This document shows positions 42,901-50,266 of a stretch of 62,590 nt of DNA, piece after piece. The DNA comes from an uncultured Candidatus Saccharibacteria bacterium (GTDB taxonomy: Bacteria; Patescibacteriota; Saccharimonadia; Saccharimonadales; Saccharimonadaceae), in the NCBI GenBank assembly GCA_946538495.1, contig CAMNGP010000003.1:1-62590 (forward strand). The letters are read 5' to 3'. A program made the position numbers and the translations under genes. Within the stretch, counting starts at the first letter, position 1. Every line of letters begins with the position of its first letter. The notes below the pieces were generated by a model, which was given only the letters and a program-made list of their open reading frames with translations, did no database searches and was not told the DNA's origin.

Positions 42901-43264
42901 TGCGACAATAGATATGCTAGTTACGGCAGGGGTAAATGCTTCTAGCATGAAGGAAGTAAGTGTGATAAATGAAATGCTCGGAACCAAGGTTGCTGAAAGT
43001 GGTGCTAGGATTAGCATCGATGGTAAACAATTGGTTGGATTGGATCCATCCACTGTGGAAGCGATAGTGGACAATGGTAATGAATATATTAAACAAAGTC
43101 TATTAAAAGCGTTTGAACGGGTTAAAAGTAGCCCTGAGTTAATGAGTCAGATGAATCCGCAGACTATAAAATCTCTTGGTGGCGTTGCCCATGGTGGTGG
43201 TTCTGGCCCAACTCTATATAATGCGAATGGCAGGCCGTTGCCGTCTTCTGGAAAGAAATATTGA
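39929..43264 (+). CDS. VirB6/TrbL-like polytopic protein with a large secreted domain
   Basis: 1111 residues. Signal sequence at about 1-30 (ending PVMAVG). A cysteine-rich extracytoplasmic domain of about 450 residues follows. Six to eight hydrophobic segments lie at about 485-725, with a layout typical of VirB6/TrbL channel proteins (LSGRFIIIVGCIALSPIAF, WWGLFKAALIMYPLCGA). A helical, charged cytoplasmic tail of about 370 residues completes it. VirB6-like proteins form the inner-membrane channel of type IV secretion. No VirB4 or coupling ATPase lies in this window, so the system assignment is inference. Translation is coupled to the preceding gene. Confidence 0.75.
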   Translation: MIKGIKRFVYLFGVLGFLVFGSLFASYPVMAVGTVDVPASVEKKMILQNVYQCYWQGAFRQRIDSLGAVYDQKGDFLLNSSGNAVLVSKMKNGKYTTSEEATYSCRDFVVGNGSSINSVFSATGIGLPDSSSTDDVIKFMEGMGYTVKEEKTASCYNLSYTATSIISGAYGNNTVWDGKTNNVCINNDNTVRVDNSGDGEMDFYIKGDGQTEQVCFKPFAFGESCINGSEFTSGSNKASIMMNLIEESCGGGNVCVKNYGAGSVEYEFNRASSSSAEQNSLNNYSVAFGARNSAGMVAVRTLSAGSISDASGFKIKNDDPGKRQLYQNYYTQFYGMKAPDCTLGDDGALGSMVAINWLDGGTMKKCYYSSNDVSNNSNRNKKVNGINDNGFFVSGSLDLNGLIDAINQLPTEYDDITAADVNTSEATSEDSCLAADLNGQGWFLCSALSNSTYAATFLDNVIDDWLRVDTQYYDGNSSTYKIWEVMRGIANIIMIILLLVIIVSQLSGFGINNYGIKKMLPRFIVMAILINLSFVICDVAVDFSNLMGVGLRNLFGSIGQNIEAQGTTDYIAILVTSLLSVVGIGGAASSSITTIIPFIIGAGAVEAPIIVLVVLLALIPVIIGLAIFFMMLSGRFIIIVGCIALSPIAFTLFILPNTQGVFKKWWGLFKAALIMYPLCGAVIGISYLVRGFVMTDGDKQIWMGVIAMIAPYLPFFMLPSLLKSTIGMLGTAGNALMSLGDKVKTGAKDGMDAIRHTGAYQDASKAALEKMNVQRAQNTIKKLGKLKKDEMSESQKRRLFDAQQTVSAGRMADAQRGLGAYVVTQDEAERRAAAAKDAQELKSYTERNDDMTHSQLNDELKGATEAYKNDKNDTNRIRLQAAIMSANNRGMNRELLDELKHLKLTADIGNDAKVLGQLATSNDIVLQQFGKQMSKPLDSNGTLPSRKSLGEFVSGGGDVSLQGALDRIGKNALVGANDDTLKFIKDSAGSSATIDMLVTAGVNASSMKEVSVINEMLGTKVAESGARISIDGKQLVGLDPSTVEAIVDNGNEYIKQSLLKAFERVKSSPELMSQMNPQTIKSLGGVAHGGGSGPTLYNANGRPLPSSGKKY

Positions 43265-43279
43265 CCTTCCTCCACGTAA

Positions 43280-44116
43280 TTAGATTACATGTTCGAACAA
43301 CGCGGCAATGGTGAGGGGGCCGACGCCGCCGGTGGTGGGGGTGATGGCGGTGAGATCGGTGCGGGTGCGGACGTCGTCTGCGACGTCGCCTTTTAGACGG
43401 CCGTTTTCGCTGGCGGTGCCAGCATCGACGATTACGGCGCCGGGGCTAATGAAATCATTAGAAATTAACCCTGGAACGCCAGTGGCTGTGATGATTATAT
43501 CATAGTGCTTAAGTTTTGTCAAATCGGAGCCTTTGTGAAATAACTCGACATCGTAATTTGAATTGGTAAACATTTTATAAAGCGGAGCGCCAACTAGTTT
43601 GCCGCGCCCGACAATAGCGATTTTCTTATCTTTGAGATTAATATCATAGCCGGCTAGAAGCCAGTTGATAGCGGTGGCGGTAGCAGAATCGAATTTGGCG
43701 TGCTCGCCGAGCCCGTCGACATCTTTTTCCGGTGCGATTAGGTTGCAGAGTTCGTCGGTTTTTTCTTTTTCGGTAATTGGTAGTTGGATGATGATACCAT
43801 TTATAGAAGGGTTATTGTTTGCGCGAATTATTTCTTCTCGGAGTGCGTCGCTTGTGCTCGTCGCCACAGGGCGAACGCTCCCCTCCTCGCTTTGCCAAGT
43901 TTCGGATTTCCTCGAAGAATTACTTACGAAAATATCTTCTACTATTACGCCGATATCTTCGCCATATTTGATTTTAAGATTAACGTATTTCATGATAACA
44001 GGATTGTTACTATCACGCAGAATAACGAGCTTGGGTTTTTTAGACAATGCGGCGACTTGATGCGCCTGACGTTCTTTGACAAAGCCAGCTAGCTCGCGAC
44101 CGTCGAGGATTTTCAT
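43280..44116 (-). CDS. folD: FolD, methylenetetrahydrofolate dehydrogenase/cyclohydrolase, with inserted element
   Basis: 278 residues from ATG 44116 (overlaps the murB stop as ATGA). FolD features: the KYVNLKIKYGEDIGV region, GIIIQLPI near 107, PEKDVDG near 128, the NAD(P)-binding VGRGKLVGAPL, and the closing PTTGGVGPLTIAAL. It interconverts methylene-, methenyl- and formyl-tetrahydrofolate. Residues about 65-90 (SNSSRKSETWQS to ATSTSD) have no counterpart in ordinary FolD and coincide with a GC-rich imperfect palindrome at 43826-43925, an apparent in-frame insertion before the helix leading to the QLP motif. Confidence 0.93.
   Translation of the reverse strand: MKILDGRELAGFVKERQAHQVAALSKKPKLVILRDSNNPVIMKYVNLKIKYGEDIGVIVEDIFVSNSSRKSETWQSEEGSVRPVATSTSDALREEIIRANNNPSINGIIIQLPITEKEKTDELCNLIAPEKDVDGLGEHAKFDSATATAINWLLAGYDINLKDKKIAIVGRGKLVGAPLYKMFTNSNYDVELFHKGSDLTKLKHYDIIITATGVPGLISNDFISPGAVIVDAGTASENGRLKGDVADDVRTRTDLTAITPTTGGVGPLTIAALFEHVI
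43826..43925. repeat. Palindromic element inside folD (family C, single copy)
   Basis: GC-rich segment of about 100 bp with imperfect arms (TTCTTCTCGGAG near 43831-43842; reverse-complement match near 43906-43920). It codes for about 25 extra FolD residues. Its core differs from families A and B, so the assignment rests on the protein insertion and palindrome alone. Confidence 0.55.
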
Positions 44117-45210
44117 TGTAGCTCCACGGGTTCTTGTTCGAGCCAAAAACCGAATTTATCATAAACTTTGGCGGTGATTTCGGCGCGTGCTTTGGCGAGA
44201 TCGTTGTAACTTTTGGCTGATTCGTTAATCAGGATAAGTGCGGCTTTGTCGCTGACGCGGATACCGTGCAAAAGTTTACCCTTGAGGCCAGCCTGTTCGA
44301 TAAGCCAACCGGAATTGATTTTGTTGCCATCTTTGCCGCGATAAACTGGATAACCTTTAGCTTCGGCTGCATCGGCGGCGGCTTCGTCCAGATAGATGTT
44401 TTTAAAGAAAGAGCCAGCGCTGGCTTGGTCAAGTGGATCGGGAAGCTTGTTGGCGCGGATGGTACTAACTATGTTACGGATGCTTTGAGGGCTAAAATCG
44501 GTGACGTTATTGGCGGCGATGTATTGTTCGATGGAATTATAATATGGGCGCGACATCTGGCCTGGCTTAAGCTCTAGTGTGATGGAGATAACAAAGTAAC
44601 GACCTTTGCTAGTGGTGTTTAAAATGCTTTTGCGATATGAAAAATTCAGTTCGGATTTTGGAATGGTTTTGTAGGTTTTGTCGGCGGTGTCATAAACCTC
44701 GATTTCTACTAAAGTGTCAGCGACTTCTTGACCATAAGCGCCGATGTTTTGGACTGGAGCAGCACCAGCTAGGCCGGGGATTTTGCTGAGGGCTTCGATG
44801 CCGGTGAGACCTTTTTGGCAGGCATATTCGACGACGTCATCCCAGTATTCGCCGCCCATGATTTTGAGCTGAATTGGAGACGGGTCCTGCCTGAATATCT
44901 CTTTTTCGGACACACTCAAGGCCGTTCGGCCGGGCTTATGGTCCTCAAAAGAGATATTTCGGGCACCCGTCTCCGATTCAATAAAAATACCTTTCATGCG
45001 GTTGATAATAATGACGCCATTAAAGCCTTCGTCGTGGCCAAGGGTATTGGCGCCGTAGCCGAGTACAAAGGTAGGAAGATGGTATTGTTCGGCAAAACCA
45101 TAGGCGTCGGCAACGTCTTCTGGTGTTTCTACTTCTAGGACATAACGGGCGGGGCCGCCGAGGCGCATGGTGGTTAGACTTGATATCAAAATGTTTTCAT
45201 TGACTTTCAT
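44113..45210 (-). CDS. murB: MurB, UDP-N-acetylenolpyruvoylglucosamine reductase, with inserted element
   Basis: 365 residues. FAD-binding features: NTLGHDEGFNGVII (about 55-69), GLAGAAPVQNIGAYGQE (near 148), and the Ser of SAGSFFKN. It makes UDP-MurNAc, the first committed peptidoglycan precursor. Residues about 77-113 (ESETGARNISF to DPSPIQ) interrupt the segment between RMKGI and KIMGGEYW that is short in other MurB proteins; they are encoded by the family A palindrome at 44871-44979. The insertion is in a surface loop between beta strands, so activity may be kept. It precedes folD with a 4-bp overlap. Confidence 0.93.
   Translation of the reverse strand: MKVNENILISSLTTMRLGGPARYVLEVETPEDVADAYGFAEQYHLPTFVLGYGANTLGHDEGFNGVIIINRMKGIFIESETGARNISFEDHKPGRTALSVSEKEIFRQDPSPIQLKIMGGEYWDDVVEYACQKGLTGIEALSKIPGLAGAAPVQNIGAYGQEVADTLVEIEVYDTADKTYKTIPKSELNFSYRKSILNTTSKGRYFVISITLELKPGQMSRPYYNSIEQYIAANNVTDFSPQSIRNIVSTIRANKLPDPLDQASAGSFFKNIYLDEAAADAAEAKGYPVYRGKDGNKINSGWLIEQAGLKGKLLHGIRVSDKAALILINESAKSYNDLAKARAEITAKVYDKFGFWLEQEPVELQ
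44871..44979. repeat. Family A palindromic element inside murB
   Basis: Arms of roughly 30 bp (GGAGACGGGT and AATATCTCTTTT on the left, their complements on the right) enclose the core 44904-44950, which begins TTTCGGACACACTCAAGGCC. The same core is found at 50285-50329 before pnp. The arms of the two copies are unrelated in sequence. The element is in frame in murB. Confidence 0.88.
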
Positions 45211-45239
45211 ACCTCTAATTATACCATAAGGCTCGAATA

Positions 45240-45520
45240 ATGCTTTTGGGGCTTGGGTTGGCTAAATTTATGATTTTGGGAGGGTTATATTGATGTCTTT
45301 GACTTATTTTTAAGCATAAGCGAGATGAGGGGGTTGTAAAAAATATAGGAGCATGTTATACAGAGGCGCAGAAATAGGGTTGGTGATGTTTAAATAAACA
45401 TGGCAGGAGAAAGGAGGGCTTTGGAGGTTGAAGTCGAAACTATAAAAGTGACGATTAAACTGAAAATTTCCCTCGTAAGAAGGGAAATTAACAAAACCTA
45501 AATTGATTCTACCATACACA
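45240..45520 (-). other. Gene-free stretch with a possible reverse-strand RNA
   Basis: Between murB and recA about 380 bp have no convincing ORF. On the reverse strand TTGATT, 17 bp, TAGAAT (about 45524 down to 45496) resembles a promoter. A nine-pair hairpin AATTTCCCT/AGGGAAATT follows at once (about 45466-45490). A small RNA or decayed gene is possible; nothing firmer can be said. Confidence 0.3.
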
Positions 45521-45589
45521 AGTGTAAAAATCAACTCTATTTCTATTTTACGACATATTATATAATAAGCAAAGAAAGGTAATACGACT

Positions 45590-46624
45590 ATGGCAAAAAA
45601 GGATGCGGTGGCAGAAAAGAAAAACGATAAACAGGCTTCGGACGGAAAAAGTGAAGCATTAAAACTAGCAATGGCCCAAATTACTAAGCAATTTGGCGAG
45701 GGCTCGATTATGAAATTGGGCGACACGCCAAAAATGGATGTTGAACTGTTGTCTTCGGGGTCTTTATCCTTGGATTTAGCATTAGGTGGTGGTTATCCTA
45801 AAGGGAGAATAATTGAGATTTATGGGCCAGAATCTTCTGGTAAGACTACGCTGGCTTTGCATGCGATTGCAGAGATTCAAAAGCAAGGTGGACAGGCGGC
45901 TTTTATTGATGCTGAGCATGCTTTGGATCCGGCCTACGCAAAAAAAATTGGCGTAAATACAGAGAATTTGTTGATCTCGCAGCCAGATAACGGCGAGCAG
46001 GCATTAGAAATCTGTGAGACTTTGGTGCGTTCAAATGCAGTGGATTTGATTGTGGTGGACTCTGTGGCAGCATTGGTGCCGCAAGCTGAGATAGACGGAG
46101 ATATGGGCGATTCGCAAATGGGGCTGCAGGCTAGACTGATGTCTCAGGCAATGCGTAAGCTTACAGGTATTATTTCGAAATCGCGCGCTACCGTAATCTT
46201 TATTAATCAGATAAGAATGAAGATTGGTGTAATGTTTGGTAATCCAGAAACTACGACTGGTGGCAATGCGTTGAAATTCTATGCTTCGGTGCGTGTGGAT
46301 ATCAGGCGGATTGGTCAGATCAAAGAGGGCGATAATATTTCTGGTAATCGCACTAAGGTGAAAGTTGTTAAAAACAAGATTGCGGCGCCTTTCCGCACGG
46401 CTGAATTTGATATTATGTATAATGAGGGAATTTCTAAGTCTGGTGACGTGCTTGATCTTGGTGTGCAATATGGAATTTTGGAAAAAGCAGGCGCATTTAT
46501 TAAATATAATGGCGAAACGCTTGGTCAAGGGCGTGAGGCAGTAAAGAAACTATTCCGTGAGAAGCCAGAATTGATGGCTGAAATTGAGAAAAAAGTTCGC
46601 GAAAAAGCAAAAGCTGAAGAATAA
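45590..46624 (+). CDS. recA: Recombinase RecA
   Basis: 344 residues. Walker [14 protein letters not shown] near 82, the [12 protein letters not shown] Walker B region, L1 [16 protein letters not shown], and L2 with [22 protein letters not shown]. The length is standard. It drives strand exchange in homologous recombination and processes DNA taken up by competence. A GAAAGG site precedes ATG by 9 bp, with TATAAT further up. It heads recA-NUDIX-recX. Confidence 0.98.
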   Translation: MAKKDAVAEKKNDKQASDGKSEALKLAMAQITKQFGEGSIMKLGDTPKMDVELLSSGSLSLDLALGGGYPKGRIIEIYGPESSGKTTLALHAIAEIQKQGGQAAFIDAEHALDPAYAKKIGVNTENLLISQPDNGEQALEICETLVRSNAVDLIVVDSVAALVPQAEIDGDMGDSQMGLQARLMSQAMRKLTGIISKSRATVIFINQIRMKIGVMFGNPETTTGGNALKFYASVRVDIRRIGQIKEGDNISGNRTKVKVVKNKIAAPFRTAEFDIMYNEGISKSGDVLDLGVQYGILEKAGAFIKYNGETLGQGREAVKKLFREKPELMAEIEKKVREKAKAEE

Positions 46625-46627
46625 AAA

Positions 46628-47176
46628 ATGGAACATCCAGGCGAAGTTTGGCAGGAGTGTGATTATAATGGCGAAAGAATTGGCGGAATAGAGCCAGTAA
46701 CTTTGGATGAAGATAAAGTTAGGCGGTTTAATGGTGCGGCAGTGATGCTTTATCGTTATAATGATGGTGAAGTGGAGTTTCTTTTTCAGCGACGTTCAAA
46801 ATTATTGAAAGCAAATCCAGGTAAATGGGATGTTTCGGCGGGTGGGCATGTTAATCTGAATGAATCCAGAATTAACGCGATAATCAGAGAGACGAAAGAA
46901 GAAATCGGGGCTGAGCTTGATGCTGATAAGTTAGAATTGGCTGCAATCTATTTAAGATGGAAGGTTTTTGTGGATTTGTTCTTTTATGATTGGACTGGGA
47001 AGGAAGATAGTTTTATATTTGATGACCAAGAAGTAGAAGAAGTAAAATGGCTAAAATACTCAGAGATTGAAGGTTTTATGAATAATTTCAAATGGACCCT
47101 GGTGGAGGATAAAGTATTCTTTTATTATTTAAAAGAATGGAATGATAAGATTTTGCAAAAATATGAAAATATATAA
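46628..47176 (+). CDS. NUDIX hydrolase
   Basis: 182 residues, 3 bp after recA. Complete Nudix box at about 74-96: G-x5-E-x7-RE-x2-EE-x-G, here GGHVNLNESRINAIIRETKE. The surrounding layout (FNGAAVMLYRY, KWDVSAGGHV) resembles isopentenyl-diphosphate isomerase-like and MutT-like members. It hydrolyses a nucleoside diphosphate derivative; substrate not predictable. Its position between recA and recX suggests a possible clean-up role, by association only. Confidence 0.88.
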   Translation: MEHPGEVWQECDYNGERIGGIEPVTLDEDKVRRFNGAAVMLYRYNDGEVEFLFQRRSKLLKANPGKWDVSAGGHVNLNESRINAIIRETKEEIGAELDADKLELAAIYLRWKVFVDLFFYDWTGKEDSFIFDDQEVEEVKWLKYSEIEGFMNNFKWTLVEDKVFFYYLKEWNDKILQKYENI

Positions 47177-47960
47177 TCTAAGTGATGAGAATTTATTAGA
47201 AGGTGATTCTTGCCAAGAGGCCAAGAGTGAGCTTCGAATTACAGATATTAAGCAAGCGGTCAAAAACGAAAACCGAGTTAATGTTTTTGTAAATGGGAAG
47301 TATTCTTTTTCTTTGGATGTGGCACAAGTAGTAGATTTAAAAATTAGAGTCGGAAATCTTGTTACCGTAGAGCAGCTAGCTGAGTTTAAAAAGGCATCTG
47401 AATTTGGCAAGGCTTATCAGAGGGCCCTGGAATGGGTGTTGATGCGGCCACGGTCAAAAAGAGAATTGGAAGATTATTTGAGGCAACGTGAAAAGAAGAA
47501 TGAAGCGATGGAGCGCAAAAAGGAGTGGGAGAAGAATCGCGAGATTGCCGATTTGATAGCTAAAGGGGAAGATTTGAATGCTGAAAAAATGCAAAAACGT
47601 ATTGAACGCAAGAAAAAGGATGCCGCAACTAGAGAAAAACATGATTTTAATGATTTAATAATTAAGCGACTGGCGGAGCGAGGTTATGTTGATGATTGTA
47701 AATTTGCAGAATATTACGTTGAAAACAGATTTGTTAAAAAGGGTATTTCAAAAAAGCGATTAAAAATGGAGTTGCTAAAAAAAGGCGTTGCGGAAGATAT
47801 TATAGATAGAGTATTAGACAAGAGAAGTGATGACGAAGAAATTTTAAAGATTATTGCTAAAAAAAGAGCAAAATATGATGATGAAAAGTTGATTAATTAT
47901 CTTGTGCGTCAGGGTTTTTCGTATCAACAGGTGCAAAACCTTGTTCGCGAAATGGATTAA
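47163..47960 (+). CDS. recX: RecX-family regulator of RecA with a charged insertion
   Basis: 265 residues from ATG 47163, overlapping the NUDIX gene. RecX three-helix repeats: ALEWVLMRPRSKRELEDYL (about 90-108) and LAERGYVDDCKFAEYYVENR (near 175-195), with a C-terminal repeat. RecX binds and inhibits RecA filaments. Between the first and second repeats a strongly charged helical stretch of about 55 residues (KNEAMERKKEWEKN to DAATREKHDF) is inserted that normal RecX lacks. The last 68 bp overlap the convergent PRC-barrel gene. Confidence 0.87.
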   Translation: MKIYNLSDENLLEGDSCQEAKSELRITDIKQAVKNENRVNVFVNGKYSFSLDVAQVVDLKIRVGNLVTVEQLAEFKKASEFGKAYQRALEWVLMRPRSKRELEDYLRQREKKNEAMERKKEWEKNREIADLIAKGEDLNAEKMQKRIERKKKDAATREKHDFNDLIIKRLAERGYVDDCKFAEYYVENRFVKKGISKKRLKMELLKKGVAEDIIDRVLDKRSDDEEILKIIAKKRAKYDDEKLINYLVRQGFSYQQVQNLVREMD

Positions 47961-48492
47961 CGAAGTTAGGGACAAACTCTTCTTTGGCGGATTTTTCTTT
48001 AATGGTTTTGATCTCGTCTTCAATGATGACTTTGTAATCGTTGATCTCAACTATTTCTTTGCGCGAAATGGTGAGTTCGGGGTCTAGTAGACTCTTAATA
48101 ACGGGACGTTTGACGATGAGTTGCTGGATCATGAAATCTTCAGAGGTGAAGGTGTAATCTATGATGCGGCCGAGTTTAGAACCTTTTTTGGTTTCGACTT
48201 TGAGATTGACGAGATTAAAATTAAGAGCAAGAATTTCGGAAATTTTGATGATATCATCGGATGCGACAAGCTCGTCGATTGAATCAATAACTATACCATA
48301 GGCGGAATATTCTCGAATTGATGCGATATCAAGAATATAGGCATCGGGGCTAACTAACGGTCCAGAGATTTCGAGGGCAATGATTTGAAGGTTGTCTGGG
48401 TTGACTATAATCCTGGAAACATTGCCGATTGTGCTGCCGGTTTGGACGCTGAGCACCCTTGTGTTTAGAAGTTTAGTGCCGTAGACTAACAT
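47893..48492 (-). CDS. PRC-barrel domain protein
   Basis: 199 residues from ATG 48492. Two PRC-barrel-like halves: LVYGTKLLNTRVLSVQTGSTIGN (about 2-24) and NLVNLKVETKKGSKLGRIIDY near 95-115, then an acidic/basic C-terminal helix. PRC barrels occur in the RNA-processing factor RimM and in photosynthetic reaction centre H subunits; small stand-alone double PRC proteins have no firm role. TATAAT ends 6 bp before ATG and lies inside the end of truB. The 3' end overlaps recX. Confidence 0.82.
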   Translation of the reverse strand: MLVYGTKLLNTRVLSVQTGSTIGNVSRIIVNPDNLQIIALEISGPLVSPDAYILDIASIREYSAYGIVIDSIDELVASDDIIKISEILALNFNLVNLKVETKKGSKLGRIIDYTFTSEDFMIQQLIVKRPVIKSLLDPELTISRKEIVEINDYKVIIEDEIKTIKEKSAKEEFVPNFVNPFREQGFAPVDTKNPDAQDN

Positions 48493-48499
48493 AAGTTTA

Positions 48500-49210
48500 T
48501 TATAACATCTTTTTAGCGTCTTTGACGTCGTAATCGCCGATTTTGATGCGGCGAAGGGCGGTAAGGTAGGCGCCAGTGCCAAGTTTTTTGCCGATGTCTT
48601 CGGCTAGGGTGCGAATATAGGTGCCGCTTGAGACGTGGCAGCGGATTTTGAGTTCGGGATAGTGATAGTCGAGAATCTCGATATCGTAAATTTTGACTTT
48701 GCGACTTGGTATTTCGAAATCTGTGCCCTTTCGTGCTAGTTTGTAGGCTCTTTGTCCATTAATTTTGATAGCAGAAAACTTGGGTGGAGTTTGTTCTATT
48801 TCGCCGATAAACGAGCCGATGGTGGATTCAAGAGTATGCCTTATCGGGGTCGCGTCCCTCGCGCCCGTCTTTACGGGGCTCGGGCGCTCATCCTCGGCAG
48901 CTGCCTCCGGGAGTCCCCGATAAGGATACTCTTGAATATCGCCTTCCGGGTCGCCAGTTGAAGAAACATAGCCAAGCTTTAGTTCTGCTTCGTAGACTTT
49001 ATCAAGTTTCAAGAATTCATTAGATTTTTTGGTCATTTTACCGGTTAAAAGAATGAGTAGCCCAGTAGCAAAAGGATCTAAAGTGCCGGTGTGACCAACT
49101 TTGATTTTGTGGCCAAAAGTTTCGCGGAGGTTAGCGCGAACTTTGGCGACTACGCCAAAAGATGAAATGCCGGCAGGTTTATCAACGAGAATTATCTGAT
49201 TTTCATCCAT
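48500..49210 (-). CDS. truB: TruB, tRNA pseudouridine-55 synthase, with inserted element
   Basis: 236 residues from ATG 49210. Catalytic motif KVGHTGTLDPFATGLL with Asp near 45, KVYEAELKLG, PPKFSAIKINGQRAYKLAR, and the closing VSSGTYIRTLAEDIG. It makes pseudouridine 55 in the tRNA T-loop. Residues about 92-128 (QEYPYRGLPEAAAEDE to TPIRHTLES) are an in-frame insertion encoded by the family B palindrome, placed after GDPEGDI where TruB normally has a short loop. TATAAT ends 6 bp before ATG; rpsO is divergent. Confidence 0.93.
   Translation of the reverse strand: MDENQIILVDKPAGISSFGVVAKVRANLRETFGHKIKVGHTGTLDPFATGLLILLTGKMTKKSNEFLKLDKVYEAELKLGYVSSTGDPEGDIQEYPYRGLPEAAAEDERPSPVKTGARDATPIRHTLESTIGSFIGEIEQTPPKFSAIKINGQRAYKLARKGTDFEIPSRKVKIYDIEILDYHYPELKIRCHVSSGTYIRTLAEDIGKKLGTGAYLTALRRIKIGDYDVKDAKKML
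48825..48937. repeat. Family B palindromic element inside truB
   Basis: Arms of about 23 bp (ATTCAAGAGTATGCCTTATC and complement, one-base bulge) enclose core 48847-48912 containing CGCCCGTCTTTACGGGGCTC. The core recurs in lepA at about 54150-54212. In truB it is read on the opposite strand to lepA, yet both reading frames stay open. Confidence 0.88.
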
Positions 49211-49244
49211 TGCTAAATTATAACAGATATGATATAATGGGGCA

Positions 49245-49511
49245 ATGATAACAAAAGAGAATAAAGACAAGGCTATTGCCAAGGTTGCCCGCAATAAGGC
49301 AGACGTTGGTTCTCCTGAAGTTCAAGTTTCAATCTTGACGGAGCGCATTAAAGAAGTTACTGAGCACGTTAAGAATAACAAACATGACTTTATGGCCAAA
49401 AGAGGTTTAATGCAGATGGTTGGTAAGCGCAAACGCTTACTTCGCTATCTAGAAGAGACCGATTTTGAGCTATATAAGAAAACTGTAAAGAAACTTGGTC
49501 TCAGGAAATAG
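49245..49511 (+). CDS. rpsO: 30S ribosomal protein uS15
   Basis: 88 residues, the exact family length, with DVGSPEVQVSILTERIKEVTEHVK and the ending RYLEETDFELYKKTVKKLGLRK. It binds the central domain of 16S rRNA. TATAAT ends 6 bp before ATG, so it is probably leaderless, which rules out the leader autoregulation seen in E. coli. A strong terminator follows. The usual downstream partner pnp is 0.9 kb away because a reverse-strand gene and a palindromic element lie between. Confidence 0.97.
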   Translation: MITKENKDKAIAKVARNKADVGSPEVQVSILTERIKEVTEHVKNNKHDFMAKRGLMQMVGKRKRLLRYLEETDFELYKKTVKKLGLRK

Positions 49512-49525
49512 TTAATAGAATGAGA

Positions 49526-49558
49526 AGAACCCGCCGAAAACTCATGGCGGGTTCTTTT
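49526..49558 (+). terminator. Terminator after rpsO
   Basis: Ten-pair hairpin AGAACCCGCC/GGCGGGTTCT with a ten-base loop and TTTT. Confidence 0.9.
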
Positions 49559-49567
49559 GATGTTGGG

Positions 49568-50122
49568 CTATTTTGCCTTGCGCTTGTCTTTATCTTTGCG
49601 CTTGGCTTTAGCCTTTCGGTCGGCATCAGTTTCGAGACCTGACTTTGCGACGAAGGTGTCCATCATATTCTTCAGGACTTGAATATCGGGGTTGTCCGTA
49701 CTATTGATGTATTCAATATACGGAACGTATCCCCACTCTTCGTCGTTGATCCACATTGTGATGGCATCTTGAAACATTTTCATTTGCCCATCGTATGTAT
49801 CTGGGTCGTCTGGCTTTTCCTTTTCTACTTTAAAGTAGAAGGTATCGTTGAATGAGCCGATTTTTTCGGTGGCAGAGTCTTCGCATTCTGCCACGCTGAG
49901 ATAGAACCGGCACGAGATGAGCTCGCCATCGTACTGGAAAACTCCAGCACTCATGACGTCGTACTTCTCGTAGACTCGGCGCTTGACGGATGACCAGATT
50001 TCGGCTAACGCCGAGTAGTGACCCACTTTGGGCAACTTGAGTCCTCGAATCACCATCTTTCCGAAACCATCGTGGGCTTCGATAAGGTCGAACTTTATTC
50101 CGACGCAGCTAATGTTGCTCAT
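49568..50122 (-). CDS. GC-richer soluble hypothetical protein between rpsO and pnp
   Basis: 184 residues, no signal or membrane segment. Mixed alpha/beta, three cysteines in the first 90 residues, and a Lys/Arg/Asp-rich basic tail (about 165-184, KAKAKRKDKDKRK) that may bind nucleic acid. Family not recognised. Codon use is richer in G/C third positions than rpsO and pnp. Start ATG 50122 follows AGGGAGG. It has a TGTG-type consensus promoter like the genes at 18810, 34430 and 35159, and it splits the usual rpsO-pnp pair, so recent acquisition is likely. Confidence 0.8.
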   Translation of the reverse strand: MSNISCVGIKFDLIEAHDGFGKMVIRGLKLPKVGHYSALAEIWSSVKRRVYEKYDVMSAGVFQYDGELISCRFYLSVAECEDSATEKIGSFNDTFYFKVEKEKPDDPDTYDGQMKMFQDAITMWINDEEWGYVPYIEYINSTDNPDIQVLKNMMDTFVAKSGLETDADRKAKAKRKDKDKRKAK

Positions 50123-50158
50123 ATCCCTCCCTAGGACGAGTTTCCTATATGCTGTATA

Positions 50159-50187
50159 ATTATATCACACTATGTCGCTTATGTCAA
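50159..50187 (-). promoter_or_regulatory. TGTG-type promoter of the 184-residue gene
   Basis: On the reverse strand TTGACA (50187-50182), 17-bp spacer ending TGTGA, TATAAT (50164-50159), all consensus. Confidence 0.87.
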
Positions 50188-50266
50188 TACTTACTACTAT
50201 ATTTTTGGGTATTATGATATAATAATTATAGTAATTTAACATTTGGGAAGACGGCAGATGCTACGG

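Noticed and set aside
45310-45726. 138-codon reverse ORF overlapping the recA start
   Set aside because: Most of its coding length lies antisense to the recA 5' end or in gene-free DNA, with no start signals and a composition unlike the neighbouring proteins.
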